Made by a program: the position numbers and the translations under genes
Notes under the pieces: generated by a model
What the model saw: the letters and a program-made list of their open reading frames with translations, nothing else
The model's database searches: none
What the model was told of the DNA's origin: nothing
Part shown: in pieces, positions 53,260 through 62,895 of the stretch
Position numbering within the stretch: the first letter of the stretch is position 1
Layout of the letters: the number at the start of each line of letters is the position of its first letter
NCBI GenBank assembly: GCA_963728395.1
Contig: CAVSJJ010000009.1
Coordinates: 1 to 64,000 of the forward strand
Origin: CAVSJJ01 sp963728395
GTDB taxonomy: Bacteria; Actinomycetota; Actinomycetes; Actinomycetales; Dermatophilaceae
Direction: 5' to 3'
Length of the DNA stretch: 64,000 nucleotides

Positions 53260-54024
53260 ATGGCGGAGTGGGGCCGCAGCGATGGCGGTGGGGCGCGTCG
53301 CGAGATCCTTGCGGTCCTCGGGGCGCTGCCGCTCAGCGCGGACGCCGCGCCGACCCGCGACGTCGGTCTCAGCGCCCCCGACATCGCCGAGCGGCTCGGG
53401 CTGCACGTGACGACCGTCCGGTTCCACCTCGACCAGCTCCTCGCCTCCGGTGAGGTCGTCCCCGGCCGCGCCGTCGCCGTCGCCGGCCGACGGGGCCGCC
53501 CGGCACGCACGTATGCCGCGGCCGTCGGGCCGCTCCAGGGCGCCCGCGACGACCGGGCCTACCGGATGCTTGCCGAGCTGTTGACCGACCTGTGCGGCGA
53601 CCGGGGTGACGGCGGCCTGGTGACCCCCGAGCAGGCCGGACGGCGCTGGGCCGAGCGGCATACCCGGACGACGCTGCCCTCCCGGGTCCCCGACCATCCC
53701 CGCCCGTCGGCCTCGGCGAGCGAGTGGATCGGCCGGGTCGGCCAGGTCGTCGAGTTCCTCACCGAGTGGGGCTACGACCTCACCGTCCACATCGTCGGCG
53801 GCGGCCGGGCCGCCGAGATCGAGCTGGCGCACTGCCCGTTCGCCGAGATGGCACGCACCCGCGAGGAGGTCGTCTGCGGCATCCACCGGGGTCTCGTCGG
53901 GGGTGCCCTCGAGGTCCTCGGCGAGGAGGGCACCCGCGTCGGCCTCGACCCCTTCGTCACCCCGCACCTGTGTCGGGTGCGCCTCACCAGCCCTGCCCTC
54001 CCGACGGAAGAGACGACCCGATGA
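53260..54024 (+). CDS. ArsR/SufR-like HTH regulator with metal- or Fe-S-type cysteines
   Basis: 254 residues from ATG 53260 with GGGAG upstream. A winged HTH (APDIAERLGLHVTTVRFHLDQLLASGEV, 40-67) is followed by a C-terminal sensing domain with C192-x13-C206-x31-C238 (HCPFAEMART... VVCGIHRGLVGG... PHLCRVRL). The HTH and C-x13-C spacing resemble SufR-type iron-sulfur regulators. A close paralogue lies at 62895. The stop overlaps the narG start (ATGA), so it is cotranscribed with the nitrate reductase and likely controls it. Confidence 0.82.
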   Translation: MAEWGRSDGGGARREILAVLGALPLSADAAPTRDVGLSAPDIAERLGLHVTTVRFHLDQLLASGEVVPGRAVAVAGRRGRPARTYAAAVGPLQGARDDRAYRMLAELLTDLCGDRGDGGLVTPEQAGRRWAERHTRTTLPSRVPDHPRPSASASEWIGRVGQVVEFLTEWGYDLTVHIVGGGRAAEIELAHCPFAEMARTREEVVCGIHRGLVGGALEVLGEEGTRVGLDPFVTPHLCRVRLTSPALPTEETTR

Positions 54025-57000
54025 CCGACCAGGTCACCCCCGCCCGCCCCGCCACGACGACCGGGTCTGGGGGGTTGGACGGCCCCCTCACCGAGGCCCT
54101 CGTCGGCACCCGCCGGTTCTTCACCCGCGCAGAGGTCTCGGCCGACCGGCGGACCCTCCACCGGGAGGGCGGGCGCGCCGGTGACGCCTTCTACCGCGAC
54201 AGGTGGAGCCACGACAAGGTCGTCCGCTCCACCCACGGCGTCAACTGCACCGGCTCCTGTTCATGGAAGGTGTACGTCAAGGACGGCATCATCACCTGGG
54301 AGGCGCAGCAGACCGACTACCCCTCGGCCGGTGCCGACCGGCCCGACTACGAGCCGCGGGGCTGCCCGCGGGGCGCGGCCTTCTCCTGGTACACCTACTC
54401 CCCCACCCGCGTTCGCTACCCGTACGTCCGGGGCGTCCTGCTCGAGATGTTCCGGGAGGCCAAGGCCCGGCTCGGCGACCCCGTTCTCGCCTGGGCCGAG
54501 ATCACCCAGGACCCCGAGAAGGCCAAGCGCTACAAGAGTGCCCGCGGCAAGGGCGGCCTCGTGCGCGCGAGCTGGGACGAGGCGACCGAGCTCGTCGCCG
54601 CCGCGCAGGTCTACACGATCAAGCGGTGGGGCCCGGACCGGATCGCCGGCTTCTCGCCGATCCCGGCGATGTCGATGGTGAGCCATGCCGCGGGGTCGCG
54701 CTTCGTCAGCCTCATCGGCGCCTGCATGCTCAGCTTCTACGACTGGTACGCCGACCTGCCCGTCGCCTCCCCGCAGATGTTCGGGGACCAGACCGACGTC
54801 CCGGAGTCCGGGGACTGGTGGGACGCGGCATACCTGCTCATGTGGGGGAGCAACGTCCCGCTCACCCGCACCCCCGATGCGCACTGGATGACCGAGGCCC
54901 GCTACCGCGGCCAGAAGGTCGTCGTGATGAGCCCCGACTACGCCGAGAACGTCAAGTTCGCCGACGAGTGGCTGCCGGTGGCGCCCGGCACGGACGCGGC
55001 CCTCGGGATGGCGATGGGCCACGTCGTCCTCAAGGAGTTCTTCGTCGACCGGCGCGTCGAGTACTTCGACAACTACGTCCGGACCTACACCGACCTCCCC
55101 TTCCTCGTCGAGCTGACCGAGGGCGAGGACGGACACCTCCGGCCCGGCAAGTTCGTCGTGGCCGGGGACCTCGGCGCCGAGCTGCCCCGAGAGGCCACCT
55201 CCGAGAACGCGATGTTCAAGCCCGTCCTGTGGGACGCGGCCACAGATGCGCCCTCGGTCCCGGGCGGCACGCTGGGTCACCGCTACGGCGAGGAGGGCAT
55301 GGGGAAGTGGAACCTCGACCTCGGTGGCCTCGACCCCGCTCTCTCGATGTATGCCGACGGCTCGGGTGAGTCCGTGTCCGTCCGGTTCCCCCGGTTCGAC
55401 CTGCCGGGCGACGCCCCGGGCACCATCGAGCGCGGCGTCCCCGTCCGGCGCATCGGGAAGCGCCTGGTGACGACGGTCTACGACCTCATGCTCGCGCAGT
55501 ACGGCGTGGGCCGGGAGGGCCTGCCCGGTGCCTGGCCGACCGGCTACGACGACGCGACGGCCCCCTATACCCCGGCCTGGCAGGAGGAGATCACCTCGGT
55601 CCCCGCCGAGCAGGTCGCCCGGATCGCCCGGGAGTTCGCCCAGAACGCCGAGGACACCCAGGGCCGGTCGATGATCCTCATGGGCGCCGGCACGAACCAC
55701 TGGTACCACTCCGACCTCATCTATCGGACGATGCTCACGCTGACGACCATCACCGGGTGCCAGGGGCGCAACGGCGGTGGCTGGGCCCACTACGTCGGCC
55801 AGGAGAAGGCGCGCCCCATCACCGGCTGGGCCCAGCTCGCCTTCGGCCTGGACTGGTCACGGCCGCCGCGCCAGATGGTCCAGACCGGCTACTGGTACAC
55901 CGGGACCGACCAGTGGCGCTACGACACGTATTCCGCGGACGCCCTCTCCGGCGCAGCGCCGGGCGCCGGGGCATTCGCCGGCCGGACGACGGCGGACCTG
56001 TGGGCCCAGTCGGCCCGCTCGGGGTGGATGCCGTCCTACCCCACCTTCGACCGCAACCCGATGACCCTGGCGGACGACGCCGAGGCCGCGGGCAAGCCGG
56101 CGGGCGACTACGTGGTGGAGGAGCTCAAGGGAGGTCGGCTGCGCTTCGCGGTCGAGGACCCCGACGCCGAGGAGAACTGGCCCCGCGTCCTCATGATGTG
56201 GCGCGCCAACCTCCTCGGCTCCTCGGCAAAGGGCGATGAGTACTTCCTCAAGCACCTGCTCGGGACCGACCACGCCGTGACGGCCGAGGAGACGCCCGAG
56301 CACCTGCGGCCCAAGGACCTCGTCTGGCGGGAGAAGGCGCCGGAGGGCAAGCTCGACCTGCTCCTCACCCTCGACTTCCGGATGACGAGCTCCACGGTGT
56401 TCTCCGATGTCGTCCTGCCCGCCGCGACCTGGTACGAGAAGCACGACATCAACACGACGGACATGCATCCGTTCATCCACTCGTTCAACCCGGCCATCGC
56501 CCCACCGTGGCAGAGCAAGACCGACTGGGACGCGTTCCGCGAGATCGCCCAGGCCTTCTCCGAGCTGGCGGCCACCCACCTGGGCACCCGCAAGGACGTC
56601 GTCGCCGTCCCGCTGCTCCACGACACCCCGGACGCCATGGCGACACCGCACGGGACGGTCCTGGACTGGAAGGCGGGGGAGTGCGAGCCGGTCCCGGGCA
56701 AGACGATGCCCAAGTTCGTCGTCGTCGAGCGCGACTACACCGCCATCGCGACGAAGATGGGCGCGCTCGGCCCGCTCATGGACACGCTCGGCACCACCCA
56801 CAAGGCCCTCACCATCGACGTCAGCCAGGAGGTGGAGTACCTCAAGGGCAAGAACGGCGTCCGCCACGGCGGCATCGCCGACGGGCGCCCCCGCCTCGAG
56901 ACCGGCATCAACGTCGCCGAGACGATCATGGCGCTCGCGGGCACGACGAACGGACACCTGGCGACCCAGGGCTTCAAGACCCTGGAGAAGCGGACCGGCA

Positions 57001-57764
57001 CCGAGCTGCACGACCTCGCGGCGGAGCACGAGGGCAAGCGGATCACCTTCGCCGACACCGTGGCCGCTCCGGTCCCGGTCATCACCTCGCCCGAGTGGTC
57101 CGGCTCGGAGACCGGCGGTCGTCGCTACAGCCCGTTCACGATCAACGTCGAGCGGCTCAAGCCCTGGCACACCCTGACCGGCCGGCAGCACTTCTACCTC
57201 GACCACGACTGGATGCTCGAGCTCGGTGAGTCGCTGCCGACCTACCGGCCACCGCTCAACATGACCGCCCTGTTCGGTGAGCGGGCCGTCGGCGACACCT
57301 CCGAGCTCGGGGTCTCGGTCCGCTACCTCACGCCGCACAGCAAGTGGTCGATCCACTCCGAGTACCAGGACAACCTGTTCATGTTGTCCCTCTCCCGCGG
57401 TGGCCAGTCGGTGTGGATGTCGGACCAGGACGCCGAGAAGATCGGCGTGAAGGACAACGACTGGGTCGAGGCGGTCAACCGCAACGGCGTCGTCGTCGCC
57501 CGGGCCATCGTCAGCCACCGGATGCCCGAGGGCACGGTCTACATGCACCACGCACAGGACCGGCTCATCGACGTGCCTCTCACGGAGACGAACGGGCGAC
57601 GCGGCGGCATCCACAACTCGATGACCCGGATCCTCATGAAGCCGAGCCACATCATCGGCGGCTACGCCCAGCTGGCCTTTGCCTTCAACTACCTGGGCCC
57701 CACCGGGAACAACCGCGACGAGGTCACGATGATCCGGCGCCGCGACCAGCACGTCGAGTACTGA
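54021..57764 (+). CDS. narG: respiratory nitrate reductase alpha subunit NarG
   Basis: 1247 residues, membrane-associated molybdoenzyme that reduces nitrate to nitrite. The FeS0 ligands H72, C76, C80 (HGVNCTGSC) and C115 (GCPRG) are seen, and the Asp ligand of Mo lies in a conserved TRTPDAHW stretch. It carries bis-MGD. Length is normal for NarG. No twin-arginine signal is evident, so the active site should face the cytoplasm. Translation is coupled to the upstream regulator, and narH follows 32 bp later. Confidence 0.97.
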   Translation: MTDQVTPARPATTTGSGGLDGPLTEALVGTRRFFTRAEVSADRRTLHREGGRAGDAFYRDRWSHDKVVRSTHGVNCTGSCSWKVYVKDGIITWEAQQTDYPSAGADRPDYEPRGCPRGAAFSWYTYSPTRVRYPYVRGVLLEMFREAKARLGDPVLAWAEITQDPEKAKRYKSARGKGGLVRASWDEATELVAAAQVYTIKRWGPDRIAGFSPIPAMSMVSHAAGSRFVSLIGACMLSFYDWYADLPVASPQMFGDQTDVPESGDWWDAAYLLMWGSNVPLTRTPDAHWMTEARYRGQKVVVMSPDYAENVKFADEWLPVAPGTDAALGMAMGHVVLKEFFVDRRVEYFDNYVRTYTDLPFLVELTEGEDGHLRPGKFVVAGDLGAELPREATSENAMFKPVLWDAATDAPSVPGGTLGHRYGEEGMGKWNLDLGGLDPALSMYADGSGESVSVRFPRFDLPGDAPGTIERGVPVRRIGKRLVTTVYDLMLAQYGVGREGLPGAWPTGYDDATAPYTPAWQEEITSVPAEQVARIAREFAQNAEDTQGRSMILMGAGTNHWYHSDLIYRTMLTLTTITGCQGRNGGGWAHYVGQEKARPITGWAQLAFGLDWSRPPRQMVQTGYWYTGTDQWRYDTYSADALSGAAPGAGAFAGRTTADLWAQSARSGWMPSYPTFDRNPMTLADDAEAAGKPAGDYVVEELKGGRLRFAVEDPDAEENWPRVLMMWRANLLGSSAKGDEYFLKHLLGTDHAVTAEETPEHLRPKDLVWREKAPEGKLDLLLTLDFRMTSSTVFSDVVLPAATWYEKHDINTTDMHPFIHSFNPAIAPPWQSKTDWDAFREIAQAFSELAATHLGTRKDVVAVPLLHDTPDAMATPHGTVLDWKAGECEPVPGKTMPKFVVVERDYTAIATKMGALGPLMDTLGTTHKALTIDVSQEVEYLKGKNGVRHGGIADGRPRLETGINVAETIMALAGTTNGHLATQGFKTLEKRTGTELHDLAAEHEGKRITFADTVAAPVPVITSPEWSGSETGGRRYSPFTINVERLKPWHTLTGRQHFYLDHDWMLELGESLPTYRPPLNMTALFGERAVGDTSELGVSVRYLTPHSKWSIHSEYQDNLFMLSLSRGGQSVWMSDQDAEKIGVKDNDWVEAVNRNGVVVARAIVSHRMPEGTVYMHHAQDRLIDVPLTETNGRRGGIHNSMTRILMKPSHIIGGYAQLAFAFNYLGPTGNNRDEVTMIRRRDQHVEY

Positions 57765-57796
57765 CGCCACGGACCGAGGAAGAGGGAAGTTCTGAC

Positions 57797-59464
57797 ATGC
57801 GAGTCATGGCGCAGATGGCGATGGTGATGAACCTCGACAAGTGCATCGGCTGCCACACCTGTTCGGTCACCTGCAAGCAGGCGTGGACCAACCGAACCGG
57901 CACCGAGTACGTCTGGTTCAACAACGTCGAGACCCGCCCCGGCCTCGGCTACCCGCGCGGGTACGAGGACCAGGAGAAGTGGCGTGGCGGGTGGGTCCGC
58001 AAGCGCAACGGGCGGCTCGCCCTCAAGGGTGGCGGACGGTTCCAGAAGCTCGCGACGATCTTCTCCAACCCGAAGATGCCGAGCATCGACGACTACTACG
58101 AGCCGTGGACCTACGACTACGAGACGCTGCTCAACGCCCCCGCGCAGAAGCACTTCCCGGTCGCTCGGCCGCACTCGCTCATCTCCGGCAAGCCGATGAA
58201 CGTGTCCTGGTCGGCGAACTGGGACGACGACCTCGGTGGCTCCCGGGAGCACGCGGTGAAGGACGAGATGCTCAAGGGCATCGAGGACGGCGTCCGCATG
58301 GAGTTCGAAAAGACCTTCATGTTCTACCTGCCCCGCATCTGCGAGCACTGCCTCAACCCGAGCTGCGCGGCATCCTGCCCGAGCGGCGCGATCTACAAGC
58401 GGTCCGAGGACGGCATCGTCCTCGTCGACCAGGACCGCTGCCGTGGCTGGCGGATGTGCATCTCGGGCTGCCCCTACAAGAAGGTCTACTTCAACCACAA
58501 GACCGGCAAGGCCGAGAAGTGCACGTTCTGCTACCCCCGGATCGAGGTCGGCATCCCGACGGTCTGCTCCGAGACGTGCGTCGGACGGCTGCGCTACATC
58601 GGGCTCATGCTCTACGACGCCGACAAGGTCCTCGAGGCCGCATCGACCGAGAACGACCACGACCTCTACGAGGCCCAGCGCTCGGTGTTCCTCGACCCGT
58701 CCGACCCGCAGGTCCAGCGCGAGGCCGAGCGGGCCGGCATACCGGCCGACTGGGTCGAGGCCGCGCAGCGCTCGCCGGTCCGGCGGCTCATCCAGGACTA
58801 CCGGGTGGCGCTGCCGCTGCACCCGGAGTACCGGACGATGCCGATGGTCTGGTACATCCCGCCGCTCTCGCCGGTCGTCGACGCGGTGACGAACTCGGGT
58901 CACGACGGCGAGGACCGAGGCAACCTCTTCGCGGCGATCGACACCCTCCGGATCCCGATCGGCTATCTCGCCAACCTCTTCACCGCCGGCGATGTCGCCC
59001 CCGTCGACGCCGTCCTCAAGCGGCTCGCCGCGATGCGCTCCTTCATGCGCGACATCAACCTCGGCCGCGACCCCGACACCTCCATCCCGGAGAAGGTCGG
59101 CATGGAGGCCGAGGAGATGTACGAGATGTTCCGACTCCTCGCCCTGGCGAAGTACGACGAGCGCTACGTCATCCCGCCGGCCCACGCCGAGCAGGCCCAC
59201 GCGCTCGAGGAGCTCGCCACCGAGTGCTCGCTCGACTTCGACGGTGGCCCCGGGATGGGCGGCTCAGGACCGTTCGGTGAGAGCTCGGGCGACCTCACCC
59301 CGGTCGCGGTCGAGAACTTCCAGATGCTGCGCGAGCGACAGACGAGCGACGATCTCGTCGGCGGCGGCAGCAAGACCGGCCGGGTCAACCTGCTCAACTG
59401 GGACGGCAAGGGGATGCCCGACGGGATCTTCCCGGACCGTGAGGACGACGGGGCCGGCCGATGA
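57797..59464 (+). CDS. narH: nitrate reductase beta subunit NarH
   Basis: 555 residues. Four ferredoxin-type cysteine clusters: C16-x2-C19-x2-C22-x3-C26 (CIGCHTCSVTC), CEHCLNPSCAASCPSG, CRGWRMCISGCPY (the Trp marks the [3Fe-4S] site) and CTFCYPRIEVGIPTVCSETC. It passes electrons from NarI to NarG. Length is slightly above the usual 510-550. The stop overlaps the narJ start (ATGA). Confidence 0.97.
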   Translation: MRVMAQMAMVMNLDKCIGCHTCSVTCKQAWTNRTGTEYVWFNNVETRPGLGYPRGYEDQEKWRGGWVRKRNGRLALKGGGRFQKLATIFSNPKMPSIDDYYEPWTYDYETLLNAPAQKHFPVARPHSLISGKPMNVSWSANWDDDLGGSREHAVKDEMLKGIEDGVRMEFEKTFMFYLPRICEHCLNPSCAASCPSGAIYKRSEDGIVLVDQDRCRGWRMCISGCPYKKVYFNHKTGKAEKCTFCYPRIEVGIPTVCSETCVGRLRYIGLMLYDADKVLEAASTENDHDLYEAQRSVFLDPSDPQVQREAERAGIPADWVEAAQRSPVRRLIQDYRVALPLHPEYRTMPMVWYIPPLSPVVDAVTNSGHDGEDRGNLFAAIDTLRIPIGYLANLFTAGDVAPVDAVLKRLAAMRSFMRDINLGRDPDTSIPEKVGMEAEEMYEMFRLLALAKYDERYVIPPAHAEQAHALEELATECSLDFDGGPGMGGSGPFGESSGDLTPVAVENFQMLRERQTSDDLVGGGSKTGRVNLLNWDGKGMPDGIFPDREDDGAGR

Positions 59465-60192
59465 GGCCGCGACTGCGCCGTGCGCCGTCGGCTCGGACCG
59501 ACGACCGCTCCCTCGCGACGGCCTGGCAGGTCGCCTCGCTGCTGCTGGAGTACCCCACCCCCGAGCTCGTGGGCCGGATGCCGCTGCTGCGCGATGCCGT
59601 CGCCGAGCTGCCCGCCACCATCGGGTCCGGGCTCACGGCATACCTCGATGCGCTGGAGCGCACGGACCTCGTCATGCTGCAACGGGACTACGTCGAGACC
59701 TTCGACGTCACCCGGAAGTGCGCGCTGCACCTGACGTACTTCACCGACGGCGACACCCGCAAGCGTGGCGTGGCGCTCGTCCGGATCAAGCAGCGCTACC
59801 GCCGGGCCGGGGTCGTCCTCGACGAGACCGAGCTGCCGGACTTCCTGCCGGTGGTCCTCGAGTTCGGCGCCGTGCACGACCTCGACGGCGGGTGGGCGCT
59901 GCTCACCGAGTACCGCGTCGGCATCGAGCTGTTGCGGCTCGCGCTCGAACGCCGCTCCTCCCGATGGCTTCCGGTCCTCGACGCCGTGCGCGCGACCCTG
60001 CCGATCCTCGACGGCGATGGCGAGGAGGCCCTCGCGCGGCTGATCGCCCAGGGCCCGCCCCAGGAGGAGGTCGGCCTCGACACCAGCCCGTATGCCGTGG
60101 ACCCGCGGCTCAACCCTCGGCCCGAGCCGTTGCCCGCGCAGGACGCGCTCGCGGCATACGGCCGTCCGGCCGCCTCGGAGGCAACCCGATGA
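59461..60192 (+). CDS. narJ: nitrate reductase molybdenum-cofactor assembly chaperone NarJ
   Basis: 243 residues, TorD/NarJ family. WQVASLLLEYPTPEL and the signature RDYVETFDVTRKCALHLTY with DGDTRKRG are typical of NarJ. It binds NarG and assists cofactor insertion and membrane attachment. Coupled on both sides (ATGA). Not part of the final enzyme. Confidence 0.93.
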   Translation: MRPRLRRAPSARTDDRSLATAWQVASLLLEYPTPELVGRMPLLRDAVAELPATIGSGLTAYLDALERTDLVMLQRDYVETFDVTRKCALHLTYFTDGDTRKRGVALVRIKQRYRRAGVVLDETELPDFLPVVLEFGAVHDLDGGWALLTEYRVGIELLRLALERRSSRWLPVLDAVRATLPILDGDGEEALARLIAQGPPQEEVGLDTSPYAVDPRLNPRPEPLPAQDALAAYGRPAASEATR

Positions 60193-60944
60193 ACGTCGTC
60201 CTGTGGGTGATCGTCCCCTACGTCTGTTGTGCCGTGTTCGTCGTCGGGCACTACTGGCGCTACCGCTACGACAAGTTCGGCTGGACGACGCGGTCCTCCC
60301 AGCTGTACGAGCGGCGGCTGCTGCGGTGGGGGAGCCCGCTGTTCCATTTCGGGCTGCTCGGCGTCGTCGTCGGGCACATCGTCGGGCTGGTCGTCCCGCA
60401 GTCGTGGACCGACGCCCTCGGGATCAGCAACGACGCGTACCACGCCGTCGCCCTGACCGGCGGGATCGTCTTCGGGCTGATGACCGTCGCCGGGCTGACG
60501 ATCCTGGTCTACCGGCGCCGCACGGTCGGGCCGGTCTTCACCGCGACGACCGTCATGGACAAGGTCATGTACGTCTTCCTCGGGGTCGTCATCGCCCTCG
60601 GGATGTGGAACACGATCATCTCCGGGTTGCTGCACTACGGCGGCGAGTACAACTACCGCGAGGGCGTCTCGCTGTGGTTCCGGGGGATCTGGACCCTGCA
60701 TCCCGACCCGGACCTCATGGCGGCGGCGCCCCTGGGCTTCCAGATCCATGCCCTCGTCGCGACCCTGCTGTTCGCCCTGTGGCCGTTCACCCGGCTCGTC
60801 CACGTCTTCAGTGCTCCGGTGGGGTACGTCACCCGCCCCTACATCGTCTACCGCTCCCGCGACGTCCGCCCCGGGGCCGCGACCGGCAGCCGGGCCCCGG
60901 CCCGTGGCTGGGAGCGCCCGACCCTGACGAAGGGGCGGTCATGA
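60189..60944 (+). CDS. narI: nitrate reductase gamma subunit NarI (cytochrome b)
   Basis: 251 residues with five transmembrane helices. Conserved histidines in HYWRYRYDKFGW, FHFGLLGVVVGHIVG and LGFQIHALVATLLFALWPFTRLVHVFSAP are the likely b-heme ligands. It oxidises menaquinol and anchors NarGH. It overlaps both neighbours by ATGA-type junctions. Confidence 0.95.
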   Translation: MNVVLWVIVPYVCCAVFVVGHYWRYRYDKFGWTTRSSQLYERRLLRWGSPLFHFGLLGVVVGHIVGLVVPQSWTDALGISNDAYHAVALTGGIVFGLMTVAGLTILVYRRRTVGPVFTATTVMDKVMYVFLGVVIALGMWNTIISGLLHYGGEYNYREGVSLWFRGIWTLHPDPDLMAAAPLGFQIHALVATLLFALWPFTRLVHVFSAPVGYVTRPYIVYRSRDVRPGAATGSRAPARGWERPTLTKGRS

Positions 60945-61270
60945 GCGACCTCGCCGCCGCCGAGCGGGAGTGGCAGTCCTGGATCGAGGAGGCGTGTGCC
61001 GCCGTCGGCGTCGACCCGGCCCTCGTCGACGTGGCCGGCGTCCATGAGCTGACCCGCGACATCGCGCACGGGTTCTCCCGGCCGATGGCGCCCGTCGGGG
61101 CGTTCATCTGGGGTATCGCCCTCGGCCGGGCCAGCGCCGTGGCCGGCGGTCCGGGCCCCCGCGGCGGCTCCGCGGCGGTTGCGGCCGATGCAACGGGTGC
61201 GGCTGGCTCCGGTGCGACGGACCTGCGGGCCGCCATCGCGGCCACCGCCGAGGCCGCGGCGGCCGGCTGA
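60941..61270 (+). CDS. DUF6457-type small protein
   Basis: 109 residues. The first 70 (EREWQSWIEEACAAVGVDPALVDVAGVHELTRDIAHGFSRPMAPVGAFIWGIALG) match the DUF6457 type, small actinobacterial proteins usually found next to molybdenum cofactor or molybdoenzyme genes. The rest is Ala/Gly-rich. Its start overlaps the narI stop, so it is the last gene of the nar operon and probably helps cofactor supply or enzyme maturation. Confidence 0.75.
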   Translation: MSDLAAAEREWQSWIEEACAAVGVDPALVDVAGVHELTRDIAHGFSRPMAPVGAFIWGIALGRASAVAGGPGPRGGSAAVAADATGAAGSGATDLRAAIAATAEAAAAG

Positions 61271-61318
61271 CCGGCATACCCGGTTCCGGGGCGAAACCGA
61301 CGCCGACGGACAGGTTGC

Positions 61319-61383
61319 TGCAGAACGGGCGTGTTGCACCATCCCCGTTCTGCACGAACCTCTGCTAGCAGAGGTTCGTGCAG
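61319..61383. terminator. bidirectional terminator-like hairpins between nar and narK
   Basis: TGCAGAACGGG (61319-61329) pairs with CCCGTTCTGCA (61344-61354), and a second, perfect palindrome with 17-nt arms covers 61350-61383 (centre CTAG). The two hairpins overlap and are alternative structures. G-run repeats follow to 61430. They lie between convergent operons. No T-tract is present. Confidence 0.65.
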
Positions 61384-61434
61384 GGGGGCGGGTGCAAGGG
61401 GGGGCGGGTGCAGGGGGTCGGGATCGTGCGGGGT

Positions 61435-62805
61435 CTAGACGATCGAGCCCTGCCGAGCGGTCCACCGCTGCAGCCAGGTCACGACCGGGAGGGCGACGAC
61501 GACGAGGGCGGCCACCGGAAGGAACCCGCGGGCGTAGCCGGTGGCTCCGCCGACCGCGCCGGTCACCGCGCCGATGACCGGCGGCAGGATGAAGCCGCCG
61601 AGCGCTCCGAGCCCACCGATCCAGCCCGAGGCGCCGCCGACGGCATCCGGGACGTAGTGGGGGAGGAGCTTGAAGACGATGGCGTTCTGCAGGCCCATGC
61701 CGAGCGCGACGGCGATCGAGGAGAGGAGCGAGACGGCGAAGGTCTGGGAGAAGGACAGGCCGAGGATGCCGACGAGCATGAGGAGGAAGTTGCCCTGGAG
61801 GGCGTACTTGATCGAGATGCGGTCGGACAGCAGCCCGCCGGGAACTCGGATGAGGGCCGAGATGAGCGAGAACGTCGCGGTGAGGAGCCCCGCCTCGCGC
61901 AGCGACGAGCCGTACATGCCGTGCCAGTAGGTCGGCAGCCACGAGGTGAAGGCGAGGAAGCCACCGAAGGAGAGGAAGTAGAAGAAGACGAGCACCCACG
62001 TGGCGGGGATCGAGGCGGCGTGCTTGAGGCCGTGGACGGCCGAGCCGCTGGGCCGGCGCTCGCCCCCACCGAGCGGTGCCAGCTCGGCCTCGGGGACGTC
62101 GATGCCCTGCCTGTTCAGCTGGAACCACGGAGCGTCCTTAATGAAGATCCCGTAGCCGAGGGTGATGACGAGGAGGATGGCGAACCAGATGCTGTAGGCG
62201 CCGAGCATGTCGAGGGCGCCGACGGCGAGCGGGAGGAACATCGTCGACAGGCCCGGACTGGTGTTGCCGAGACCGGCGTAGATGCCGAGCGCGCCGCCCT
62301 GGTCCTTGTGCGGGAACCAGTAGGAGACCTGGCCGATGCCGACGGAGAAGGTGGCGATGCCGCAGCCGATGAGGACACCGAGCAGGAGGAGCAGCGGGTA
62401 GGTCCCAGCCATGTTGTCGGGGTAGCGGGTCCCGAGGAGGGCGAGCAGCGAGATGACGCCGAGGTTCGTCACGGCGAGGAGGGTGAGGAACGGCCGCTTG
62501 CCGCCCATCTTGTCCACGGCCGCCCCGAAGGGGATGCGCAGGAGCGAGCCGGTCAGCGCCGGGATCGCGGCGAGGATGCCGGCCGCGAACGGCGAGAGGC
62601 CGAGGATGTCGGTGAACTTCGGCACGAGCGGCCCGAAGATCGAGACCCCGGCGAAGCCGCCGAAGAAGCCGAAGGTCGCGAGCCACATGGCCTGCTTGCG
62701 GGTGCCGCGGACGAGGTCGGCCGCGTTCGAGGGGACTGAGGTGGGCACGGGTGCTTCCTCCGGGGTCGGTGATGGGGAGTGGCCCGTCACGTCCGTGGTT
62801 CTCAT
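61435..62805 (-). CDS. narK: nitrate/nitrite MFS transporter NarK
   Basis: 456 residues with twelve transmembrane helices. The conserved NarK/NasA features are FGFFGGFAGVSIFGPL in helix 1, RIPFGAAVDKMGGKRP in loop 2-3, and GIYAGLGNTSPGLS and GGASGWIGGLGALGGF, the two Gly-rich nitrate-signature helices. It imports nitrate and/or exports nitrite for the adjacent nar enzyme. It is convergent with the nar operon and divergent from the second Cys-bearing regulator, which may control it. Confidence 0.95.
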   Translation of the reverse strand: MRTTDVTGHSPSPTPEEAPVPTSVPSNAADLVRGTRKQAMWLATFGFFGGFAGVSIFGPLVPKFTDILGLSPFAAGILAAIPALTGSLLRIPFGAAVDKMGGKRPFLTLLAVTNLGVISLLALLGTRYPDNMAGTYPLLLLLGVLIGCGIATFSVGIGQVSYWFPHKDQGGALGIYAGLGNTSPGLSTMFLPLAVGALDMLGAYSIWFAILLVITLGYGIFIKDAPWFQLNRQGIDVPEAELAPLGGGERRPSGSAVHGLKHAASIPATWVLVFFYFLSFGGFLAFTSWLPTYWHGMYGSSLREAGLLTATFSLISALIRVPGGLLSDRISIKYALQGNFLLMLVGILGLSFSQTFAVSLLSSIAVALGMGLQNAIVFKLLPHYVPDAVGGASGWIGGLGALGGFILPPVIGAVTGAVGGATGYARGFLPVAALVVVALPVVTWLQRWTARQGSIV

Positions 62806-62881
62806 GGTGGGGCTCCGTCCGCCGTCGTGGTGGTCTCGGTGGGGTTTTCACCGTCGATGTGTTTTTTACATGAAGTACGGG

Positions 62882-62895
62882 TAATATTCAACTCG
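62882..62895 (+). promoter_or_regulatory. -10 element for a leaderless transcript
   Basis: TAATAT (62882-62887) with the predicted start at the GTG. The -35 region (GTGTTT/TTTTTTA) is weak, consistent with an activated promoter. This 90-bp AT-rich gap also serves narK. Confidence 0.5.
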
